A DNA stretch of 41,292 nt from CAZZCP01 sp964653235. Its GTDB lineage: Bacteria > Bdellovibrionota > Bdellovibrionia > Bdellovibrionales > UBA840. Below the pieces are notes generated by a model. The model saw nothing but the letters and a program-made list of their open reading frames with translations, made no database searches and was not told the origin of the DNA. Position 1 is the first letter of the stretch; every line of letters begins with the position of its first letter. A program made the position numbers and the translations under genes. Below, one piece after another: positions 1 to 7,225 of the stretch. The DNA lies in assembly GCA_964653235.1 (NCBI GenBank), contig CAZZCP010000014.1, forward strand, positions 1 through 41,292, in the 5' to 3' direction.

Positions 1-634
1 TGGCTGAGCACTCAATGTGCCATCCAGGTCGACCTTTGCCCCAAGGAGAATCCCATGAGGGCTCCCCCTCTTTAGAGGGTTTCCACAAAGTAAAATCCAT
101 CGGATTGCGTTTTTTCGGATCGACCTCAACTCGTACACCTGCTTGCAGTTCATCGACATTACGACCTGAGAGCTTTCCATAGTCAGAGAATGCTTGGATC
201 GAGTAAAAAACTTCGCCCTCAACCTCATAAGCCGAATCAGCAGAAATCAAATCCTCGATCATTTGAATCATATCACCAATATGATCGGTCGCTTTCGGAT
301 TGAAGCTATGTTTGCGAAGCCCTAGGCTTTCGTAGTCTTTTTGAAATTCAGCAATGTATTTGGCAGCGATCGCTTCGGATGTAGTATTTTCTTCATTGGC
401 TCGCTTGATGATTTTATCATCGACATCGGTAAAGTTGTAAGCCATCTGCACTTCATAGCCCGATTTTTCAAGCCAGTTTCGCAGAAGGTTGTAAACAACC
501 GCTCCACGAAAATTACCAATGTGAAGAAAATCATAAACGGTTGGGCCGCAGCAATACATGCGCACTTTGCCTGGCTCAATCGATTCAAAAAGCTGTTTTT
601 CTTTTGCTAAAGAATTGTAAAGCTTTAAAGCCAA
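1..634 (-). CDS. cysS: Cysteinyl-tRNA synthetase, N-terminal part (cut by window edge)
   Basis: Charges tRNA-Cys with cysteine in the cytoplasm (class I synthetase). Conceptual translation of the minus strand from 634 starts ALKLYNSLAKEKQLF and contains KVRMYCCGPTVYDFLHIGN, which holds the class I HIGH-type motif (HIGN) and the first zinc-ligand cysteine. Near the window edge GRPGWHIECSA supplies the second conserved cysteine. About 211 codons are present; the rest lies left of base 1. There is no in-frame ATG near the N-terminus. The TTG at 634-632, preceded by GGGAGAGAGG, gives the usual N-terminus and is the likely start. It overlaps the stop of the upstream DksA-like gene by 10 bases, which suggests translational coupling. 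The visible part has no stop or frameshift. Confidence 0.95.
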   Translation of the reverse strand, partial: MALKLYNSLAKEKQLFESIEPGKVRMYCCGPTVYDFLHIGNFRGAVVYNLLRNWLEKSGYEVQMAYNFTDVDDKIIKRANEENTTSEAIAAKYIAEFQKDYESLGLRKHSFNPKATDHIGDMIQMIEDLISADSAYEVEGEVFYSIQAFSDYGKLSGRNVDELQAGVRVEVDPKKRNPMDFTLWKPSKEGEPSWDSPWGKGRPGWHIECSA

Positions 635-1005
635 TTCCTCTCTCCCATTACTCTTTGATTCTCTCTTTCGCGATACTCTGCGCCGGCAATACTAAGCTCG
701 GTCCAGGGAATAGCCCGTAAGCGAGAGACTTCGATCGGCTCTTCAGTTTCTACACAAATCCCATAAGTACCATCTTCAATGCGAGACAAAGCTTGCTCAA
801 TTTGTATCAGTTTTTTTCGAATGGAGTGACCTTTCGAAATAAGAATTTCTTGATTTTGTAAACTTTGCGCATGCTCGGCCTCATCTCCTTTTTCTCGGTC
901 TTGTAAAAAACTTTGAAAACTCTGCAGTTGTTCTAAAAGCTCTTTTTTGCACTCGAATAAACTCTGCTGACACTCTTGGATGAAATCAAGTTGCAAATCT
1001 GACAT
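625..1005 (-). CDS. DksA/TraR-family protein with degenerate zinc finger
   Basis: Small (126 aa) DksA/TraR-like protein. It has an N-terminal coiled-coil-like helical region (residues 1-85) and the family hallmark ALSRIEDGTYGIC followed by PIEVSRLRAIPW. DksA relatives bind in the RNA polymerase secondary channel, and their C-terminal C4 zinc finger stabilises the fold. Here only the first cysteine (GTYGIC) remains; the expected C-x2-C partners are replaced (VETEE, then ELSIAGAEY). It may fold without zinc, like the zinc-less DksA paralogues known from other bacteria; this is inference. I chose the ATG at 1005, which has a GGGGG Shine-Dalgarno 5 bases upstream, over an in-frame ATG at 1032. 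The stop overlaps the cysS start. Confidence 0.8.
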   Translation of the reverse strand: MSDLQLDFIQECQQSLFECKKELLEQLQSFQSFLQDREKGDEAEHAQSLQNQEILISKGHSIRKKLIQIEQALSRIEDGTYGICVETEEPIEVSRLRAIPWTELSIAGAEYRERENQRVMGERNWL

Positions 1006-1216
1006 AGTACCCCCGTAAAAATGTAAAATCAAAGATGAGACATGTATCTACCAGCTTGCTAGTATGAGGCAAGTTTTTCCTAGCCCTTGGCTTTCTGCAA
1101 TGTGATGACATTTATTGCCTATTTCTTAAGATGAGTTTTTTTTTAGCGCCTCAAGATTTTGCCATAGCTATCCGTTATTTAAGTAAGAGTTTTAATTACA
1201 AAGGAGAGATTCTAGG

Positions 1217-1426
1217 ATGGATCAGAGTAAAGGCAATATTCAACAGAGCATTGATATTACCCCAAAAAAAGACGAATTCATTGAAAAAGAAAACCACTGC
1301 CCGCTTTGCAAAACCGAGCTGAAATTTCAACATGAAACCAACTTTAAAACTTTTAAAGTCGAAGAAAAAGCTCAGTGCCCCGCATGTGGCTTAAAAATAA
1401 AAAGTCGAAACTTTGACCTGCACTAA
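1217..1426 (+). CDS. Small zinc-ribbon-like protein
   Basis: 69-residue protein of unknown function. It has two CxxC knuckles, CPLCKTEL (about residue 28) and CPACGLKI (about residue 54), spaced as in a zinc ribbon. The N-terminal third is polar with no obvious signal peptide, so it is probably cytoplasmic. The ATG at 1217 follows AAAGGAGAG with about 10 bases of spacing, a good ribosome binding site. It converges on folE2, and the two stop codons share bases (TAA at 1424-1426 on plus, TAG at 1425-1423 on minus). Nucleic-acid binding is possible for such ribbons, but nothing here proves it. Confidence 0.7.
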   Translation: MDQSKGNIQQSIDITPKKDEFIEKENHCPLCKTELKFQHETNFKTFKVEEKAQCPACGLKIKSRNFDLH

Positions 1427-2367
1427 TCAGAACAGATCTCACTCACCGCATTGTGTGGGTGAAGACTTTCAATATGAGAGAACTTAGCCCAATAAGAAAG
1501 AATATCTTCTTCAGCCTCTAACATATTTTTTACTTTACGGGCAGCATCCTCACAGAACATTAGATTTTGACCATTTCGTAGAGCAAACTCCTGTTCATCT
1601 TCACGCTTTACAGCCGACTGAACTGGAGTTCCCAAAGCTTTCTCTACTTTTTGAATCCATTTGGCAAAATCCAAATACTCTTTAGAGTCACGAAGCTTGA
1701 TTTTAACTTCAGCATAACTTCTTTGACTATGAGGAGTGGCAATAATGCCTTGATCAGAGCTAAGCCATTGAGAAACATCCTCAAAGTCGAGTTTCTTACC
1801 AAAAAAATCTTTCTGAAATTTTTCTTGAATCAATTGTCTGGCAAGTGCAGCCGAACAAGGGCAAGTGCTCGAATAAGGTATTTCAAAATACAATTCAGCA
1901 GCAAAATTTTCATCCGTATATTGTGCTTCAATACGAATAGGATAAGACCTCCAGCCCCAGTTGCTACTCACCAAAGATTTTTGTCTAAGTAAAAATTCAA
2001 ATGAAAGTTCTAAGTAAACGGTCGTACTTATATCTGCATGCGAAGCCAGTGAGTCTTTTAAAATTGCTTTGAGCAAATCCATATCAAAAACCTGGCTGGT
2101 TAATTTGTCGCGAAGTTGTAGATACAAACGCGACATATGAATGCCTTTTGCTTTAGGATCTTTTAAATCGACAAAAATATTGGCCATTGCAGGGGTTCTG
2201 TGAAAGTGACCGGCATCTTCAAAAAGAAGAGGCATTTCAATCTCAGTCATTCCTACTTTATTGATCGTTCCCTCGAGTTGAACATTCGCACTATTGGCAA
2301 TGTCGGGCATTGAAGATTTTGTTCTTTGTTTTTGAGATCTTGTTTGTTCTAGATTTGTGTCTAACAT
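1423..2367 (-). CDS. folE2: GTP cyclohydrolase FolE2 (type IB)
   Basis: Converts GTP to 7,8-dihydroneopterin triphosphate, the first step of folate (and queuosine precursor) synthesis, in the cytoplasm. The 314-aa protein has the FolE2/MptA signatures: MPDIANS near residue 20, KGIHMSRLY near 74-82, YSSTCPCSAAL (residues 165-175, with the catalytic/metal cysteine), ATPHSQRSYAEV (210-221) and SLHPHNA near the C-terminus. Length fits the family, with an extra 19 or so polar residues before MPDIANS; translation could also begin at that internal ATG. FolE2 is structurally related to, but distinct from, FolE, and in several bacteria replaces it under zinc limitation. No Zur-like operator was recognised upstream. 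Confidence 0.95.
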   Translation of the reverse strand: MLDTNLEQTRSQKQRTKSSMPDIANSANVQLEGTINKVGMTEIEMPLLFEDAGHFHRTPAMANIFVDLKDPKAKGIHMSRLYLQLRDKLTSQVFDMDLLKAILKDSLASHADISTTVYLELSFEFLLRQKSLVSSNWGWRSYPIRIEAQYTDENFAAELYFEIPYSSTCPCSAALARQLIQEKFQKDFFGKKLDFEDVSQWLSSDQGIIATPHSQRSYAEVKIKLRDSKEYLDFAKWIQKVEKALGTPVQSAVKREDEQEFALRNGQNLMFCEDAARKVKNMLEAEEDILSYWAKFSHIESLHPHNAVSEICSD

Positions 2368-2469
2368 TTATAAACAATCCTTTTTCAAACACATTAATGT
2401 ATATAAGTAGGTTTGAAAAGCTTTCCAATTAAAAATCTTGATAAAGGAGAATCGATACTAACGCAAGAG

Positions 2470-3585
2470 CTAAAATAGAGCTTCGACAAAGGCTGTACTC
2501 TCAAAATTGCGTAAATCAGCAATGCCTTCACCAATACCAATTCTCTTTATGGGTATCTTCAATTCATTGGCAACACCAAAAGCAACCCCGCCTTTGGCGG
2601 TACCATCCATTTTAGTAAAGATCACCCCACTGAGCTCAAGAGCCTTATGAAATTCTTTGGCCTGCATCAAGGCATTCTGGCCATTGTTGGCATCGAGAAT
2701 AATCAAGGTTTCATGTGGCGCATCGGGAATCACTTTCTGCACCACGCGCTTCATTTTTTTAAGTTCTTCCATCAGATTCTGTTGGGTATGCAAGCGCCCA
2801 GCGGTATCAATCAACAAGTGATCGACACCTGCAGCTTTTGCCTTCTCACAAGCAGAGTAGGCCACGGCACTAGGGTCTTTGACATCAGCAGGAGAAAAGA
2901 TTTCTACGCCTGCTCTTTCTGCCCACACTTTGAGTTGCGTATCAGCGGCAGCACGAAAAGTATCGCCCGCTGCAAGCATCACTTTTTTGTTTCTCTCAGA
3001 TAGCTGTGAAGCAAGCTTGCCAATCGAGGTCGTTTTGCCTGAACCATTCACTCCCACAATCATCCACACGACGGGCTTGGCCTCAATGTCTTGATCTAAA
3101 CCCAAAAGACTGGTTCTTTCGCTATTTTCACCATTGCTTGCTAGCAGTATGTTAAGCAGAGCTTCTTTGATTTTGGTCTTTACCAATTCAGGATTGTTCT
3201 TTTCTGCCCCACTTAAAGATTCTTGCAAGGGTTCGAGTATCTCTTGAACGGTTTGGGGGCCTAAATCAGAAGTGTAAAGAACTTCTTCAATGTCTTCCCA
3301 ATCTACTTCTCCAGCACCAAATAAGCCTTGAATACGTCCCCAAATCGAAGATTTGGTTTTTGACATGGCAGATTCAAGATTGGCCTCTGGTTCAGGGGCA
3401 ACTACTTGTGCTGGCTCTGGTTCTTTAAGAACTTCTAATTCAACAGTCTCTTGTTTTGTTTCAACCGGAATCTGTGGCTTGGGTTTGTGGGGAATCTGAT
3501 CTTGGCCCTTTTTGTACATATAAACAAAGGAGCCAAGAAAGGCTGTGGTCACTACGAGAAAGGCAATGATAATTTCAATAGTCAT
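2470..3585 (-). CDS. ftsY: Signal recognition particle receptor FtsY
   Basis: SRP receptor GTPase that docks ribosome-SRP complexes at the inner membrane. The 371-aa protein starts with a hydrophobic anchor (residues 2-24) and a charged Pro/Glu-rich linker (about 30-75). An N helical-bundle domain follows, then the G domain with GVNGSGKT (178-185), DTFRAAA (208-214), DTAGR (260-264) and TKMDGTAKGG (324-333), ending with the GIGEGIADLRNF closing motif. The transmembrane anchor, instead of E. coli's long acidic peripheral A domain, is seen in several delta-proteobacterial relatives. It lies 40 bases downstream of smc and is probably co-transcribed. Confidence 0.97.
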   Translation of the reverse strand: MTIEIIIAFLVVTTAFLGSFVYMYKKGQDQIPHKPKPQIPVETKQETVELEVLKEPEPAQVVAPEPEANLESAMSKTKSSIWGRIQGLFGAGEVDWEDIEEVLYTSDLGPQTVQEILEPLQESLSGAEKNNPELVKTKIKEALLNILLASNGENSERTSLLGLDQDIEAKPVVWMIVGVNGSGKTTSIGKLASQLSERNKKVMLAAGDTFRAAADTQLKVWAERAGVEIFSPADVKDPSAVAYSACEKAKAAGVDHLLIDTAGRLHTQQNLMEELKKMKRVVQKVIPDAPHETLIILDANNGQNALMQAKEFHKALELSGVIFTKMDGTAKGGVAFGVANELKIPIKRIGIGEGIADLRNFESTAFVEALF

Positions 3586-3625
3586 GAGAGCCTTTTAGCT
3601 TCTCTCAGACTCTCATTCAAGAAAA

Positions 3626-6600
3626 TTAGGCCTGAGCGATTTTTGCTGCGTCCTCAAGATTTACACTTACCATTTTAGAGACCCCGCGCTCTTGCATAGT
3701 AACGCCATAGAGCTTTTTATTGATCTCCATGGTGTGCTTATTGTGGGTTACAAGAATAATCTGAGAGCGTTTAGCCATTTCTTTGACAAGCTCATTGAAG
3801 CGAAAAACATTGGCATCATCAAGCGGTGCATCGACCTCATCTAGTAAACAATAAGGTGATGGTTTGACCAAAAAGATCGAGAAAATCAGAGCAACCGCTG
3901 TGAGAGCTTTTTCTCCACCTGAGAGCAGAGATACTGATTGCAGCTTCTTGCCGGGAGGCTTGGCCATGATATCAATGCCCATTTCGCCTTTTTCTTCATC
4001 TTCAACCAAAATAAGCTTCGCCTCACCCCCGCCAAACAAGACCGGAAAAGCCTTCTGAAAGCGCTCGTTAACAGCCTCAAAGGTGTCGCGAAAGCGCTTA
4101 CTACAAATTCGATTGATTCGATCAATCACACGATTGAGTTCTTTTTTGGCATTGTTGAGATCTTCTTGTTGCTGCGATAAGAACTCATACCTTTGTGCCG
4201 TTTCTTCATATTCTTGGATGGCAGAGAGGTTCACTTCTCCAATTCGACCTAATTTTTGCTTTAATTCTTCGACTCGAGATTCGGTTTCGGCATCGGGATC
4301 TTCACGGTCTTTAAAATTACCGGCAATTTCGGAGAGCTCTTGCATATATCGCTCACGAATTTGCTCGACCAAATAGCCTTCTTTCATCTTGGCTTGCTCA
4401 AGCTTAAGTTGAGCCTGATTCATTGAGCTTTGCTCATCGGTATATTGCTTTCTTATCGACTGCAATTGATCTTCGATATCTCGAAGTTCATCGAGTTTTA
4501 CATCGAGGCTTTCTTTAAGACTTTCGAGTTTCTGCTTTCGCTCATCGATGGCGTAGGCGAGTTTTTCAATCGATACTTGTTCTTGTTCAAACAAGACTTG
4601 ATTTTCACTTAGGCTTTGATTGTTTTGTACAGATTCTTCTTCTAAAGAAGAAAGTTTTACTTCTACTTCGCGCAAGGATTGCGCCAGCATTTCTTTTTGT
4701 CTTTCGGCTGACTCTACTTGCTGTTGCTTTTCAGCGGCCTGAACCCGTAGATCGCTGATCTTCTTTTGCAGATCACTAACGCCATTTTTCGTTTCATTGT
4801 ATTCGCGATCTTTCTCTGCTACAGATACTTCAAGCTGTTTTTGTTCTTCTTCGAGCTCTGCTATTTTCTCTTCAAGCTCTTGCAGCTTGCGTGCTTGCTC
4901 TTGAGATTTTTCTTTTAAACTCTCTAGTTTGAGATCTTGTCGTTCAACTGCCTTTTGCGCATTCTTCCACTCATTTTCAGATCGCTCTAAATCTTTTTTC
5001 AGTTCGGCAACTTTAATCTCTTTTTCTGTTTGGTTTTTGTGAGCCTCTTCAAGATCTTTCTCAAGACTGACTAACTGCGACTCTAATTTTTTTAAGGCGG
5101 TTTCTGATAGAGCAAGTTTACCAGCCCACTCTTCTTTTCTTTGTGATAGCTCTTTAATTTCTCGGCTGCGCTTTAAAATTCCAGAATCGGCACTCTCTTC
5201 ACTTCCGCCAGTTAAAACTCCATCGGCAGATAAAAGATCCCCCTCTTTGGTAACAAAGTTCCAGTTGGGATACAGAGGGCGCAAGCTCAAAGCTCTTTTC
5301 AGAGAATCAACAACGACCACTCGGCCCAAGAGTTTTTCAACAGACTTCTGATATTTTTCTGGGGCCGTGACTTTATCTTGCAATCGGCACAAAACACCTT
5401 CTGCAGCAGGCATCTCAAGAGAATCTTCATCACTGACTTCTTCGCTAGAGAAAAAACTCGATCGCCCATTTTTTTCAGATTTTAGATATTCCACCGCTTG
5501 CAGGCTGGCATTTCCATCTTCACTTAAAATCATTTGCAAGCGAGAACCCAATGCAGATTCCATTGCCAATTCATATTCGTCTTCGACGCTCACTACTTCA
5601 GAAACAGGCTGCAATTCAGCAACGACATCAACTTGACCATCGGCGCGCATCTCTTGACGCTTTCGGTGCCAAAACATGACATTTTTGACACCTTCTTGAA
5701 AACCCTCAAAGTTTGCCTGCAAATCTTCTAGTCCATACAAGCGCGAGGCAACTTCATTGAGAGAGTCTTTAAATTCTTGTACTTCTTTGCGTTTAGCTTC
5801 AACTTGCAAAAGCAGGACATCTCGGTTTTCTTGAAAATTCTCAACATCTTTCATGATATCGAGCTGCATTTGGCGATGCCCTTCCATCTCTTTTTGAATT
5901 CTCTGGTGATTCTCAGCAAATTCTTTTTCTTTTTCTTGGTAGTCTTGTCGTTCAAGCCTAGCTTCATTCAAAGCTTCTTCGGCCTCAACATGTTGCACTC
6001 GATAGGCATCGATACTACCTTGAGCGGTCGATAAGCCTTGGCCGACAATCAGCATCCGCTTTCTTTCTTGAGTGAGCTGGTCATCGAGTTCTTGAATTCT
6101 TTGATCGATATTTTCAAAGCGTGAATTTTCACTTTCAAACTCAGCTTGGGTTTCAAGATGGATTTTTCGCAATGACTCTAGTTTATCATTTAGCTCTAAC
6201 AGATCTGCATCGAGAATTTCTTTTCTAGCCTCAAGTTCTTGGCTCATTGAGCCTGTCATTTCTTCTTTTCGTTTGGCCTGCTCAACTTCAAATTTAAGAT
6301 TTTGCAATTCAAGTCTTTTATTCTGCAATATTTCTTTTTCTTCATCTTGCTGTTTCTGAAGATTTAAAAGTTCGGTTTCAACTTGCGAGCTCTGCTCGGT
6401 TGACTCTTGCAAAAGAAATTCAAGCTCTTCCATTCTTTGTACCCGAGAGTCTTCAATTTCTTTGATCGACGAGAAAATTTGCTCTGCTTCTTCGGCTTCA
6501 GCATGAAGGCGTAAATATTTTTTGGCCGAAACCCAAAGCTCAATTTCTTCTAGCTCTGTCTTTAGCAAGCGATAGCGCTCGGCTTTTTTGGCTTGTCTTT

Positions 6601-7225
6601 GTAAACTATCAATTTGCCTCTTTAATTCTTGCACAATATCAGCAAGACGAACTAAATTTTGTTCGGTATTTTGTAGTTTACGAGTCGACTCTCGCTTTCT
6701 CACTTTAAATTTGGTTATACCTGCTGCTTCTTCAATAAGACCGCGGCGATCTTGAGGTTTTGCAACTATGATTTTACCTATGGCACCTTGTTCGATAATG
6801 CTAAATCCTTTTGATCCAGCACCTGTATCCATAAAAACTTCATGAATGTCTTTCAATCGAGCTTGTTGTTTGTTGATCAGGTACTCTGACTCACCACTGC
6901 GAAAAAGTCTACGCGTGATCATAATTTCGCTATGACCTACGTATTTTGAGGGAAAAGCACCGCCATCATCCTCAAGAGTGAGATGCACTTCACACATATT
7001 TGAAGGAGCATAGCCTTCCGCTCCACCAAAAATCACATCGGTCATTGAAGATCCGCGTAGATGCTTGGCCGACTGCTCACCCATAACCCATACCAAGGCA
7101 TCAACAATATTGGATTTACCACAACCATTGGGGCCGACAACTCCAGTAATTCCGGCATCAAAATGAATGACTGTTCGATCTTTAAAAGATTTGAATCCGC
7201 AAAGCTCTAGTTTTTTAATTCGCAA
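3626..7225 (-). CDS. smc: Chromosome segregation/condensation ATPase SMC
   Basis: ATPase of the bacterial condensin that organises and separates the nucleoid. 1199 aa, the usual size. Head half with Walker A GPNGCGKS (31-38); long coiled coils (about 170-500 and 680-1010) rich in Glu/Lys/Gln; hinge at about 510-670; C-terminal head half with ABC signature LSGGEK (1101) and Walker B LLDEVDAPLDDAN (from about 1127). The start is a TTG at 7225-7223 with AAGGGGAT just upstream. It lies within the 3' end of ppdK (11-base overlap), so the two are likely translationally coupled. The scpA/scpB partners are not in the window. Confidence 0.98.
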   Translation of the reverse strand: MRIKKLELCGFKSFKDRTVIHFDAGITGVVGPNGCGKSNIVDALVWVMGEQSAKHLRGSSMTDVIFGGAEGYAPSNMCEVHLTLEDDGGAFPSKYVGHSEIMITRRLFRSGESEYLINKQQARLKDIHEVFMDTGAGSKGFSIIEQGAIGKIIVAKPQDRRGLIEEAAGITKFKVRKRESTRKLQNTEQNLVRLADIVQELKRQIDSLQRQAKKAERYRLLKTELEEIELWVSAKKYLRLHAEAEEAEQIFSSIKEIEDSRVQRMEELEFLLQESTEQSSQVETELLNLQKQQDEEKEILQNKRLELQNLKFEVEQAKRKEEMTGSMSQELEARKEILDADLLELNDKLESLRKIHLETQAEFESENSRFENIDQRIQELDDQLTQERKRMLIVGQGLSTAQGSIDAYRVQHVEAEEALNEARLERQDYQEKEKEFAENHQRIQKEMEGHRQMQLDIMKDVENFQENRDVLLLQVEAKRKEVQEFKDSLNEVASRLYGLEDLQANFEGFQEGVKNVMFWHRKRQEMRADGQVDVVAELQPVSEVVSVEDEYELAMESALGSRLQMILSEDGNASLQAVEYLKSEKNGRSSFFSSEEVSDEDSLEMPAAEGVLCRLQDKVTAPEKYQKSVEKLLGRVVVVDSLKRALSLRPLYPNWNFVTKEGDLLSADGVLTGGSEESADSGILKRSREIKELSQRKEEWAGKLALSETALKKLESQLVSLEKDLEEAHKNQTEKEIKVAELKKDLERSENEWKNAQKAVERQDLKLESLKEKSQEQARKLQELEEKIAELEEEQKQLEVSVAEKDREYNETKNGVSDLQKKISDLRVQAAEKQQQVESAERQKEMLAQSLREVEVKLSSLEEESVQNNQSLSENQVLFEQEQVSIEKLAYAIDERKQKLESLKESLDVKLDELRDIEDQLQSIRKQYTDEQSSMNQAQLKLEQAKMKEGYLVEQIRERYMQELSEIAGNFKDREDPDAETESRVEELKQKLGRIGEVNLSAIQEYEETAQRYEFLSQQQEDLNNAKKELNRVIDRINRICSKRFRDTFEAVNERFQKAFPVLFGGGEAKLILVEDEEKGEMGIDIMAKPPGKKLQSVSLLSGGEKALTAVALIFSIFLVKPSPYCLLDEVDAPLDDANVFRFNELVKEMAKRSQIILVTHNKHTMEINKKLYGVTMQERGVSKMVSVNLEDAAKIAQA

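Noticed and set aside
322..610. ORFs of 88 and 89 codons on both strands
   Set aside because: Both are shadow frames of cysS, whose translation is unambiguous across this stretch.
2368..2469. Zur box or riboswitch ahead of folE2
   Set aside because: Only a short ACATTAATGT palindrome is present; it does not match the Zur consensus I know, and there is no structured leader of riboswitch size.
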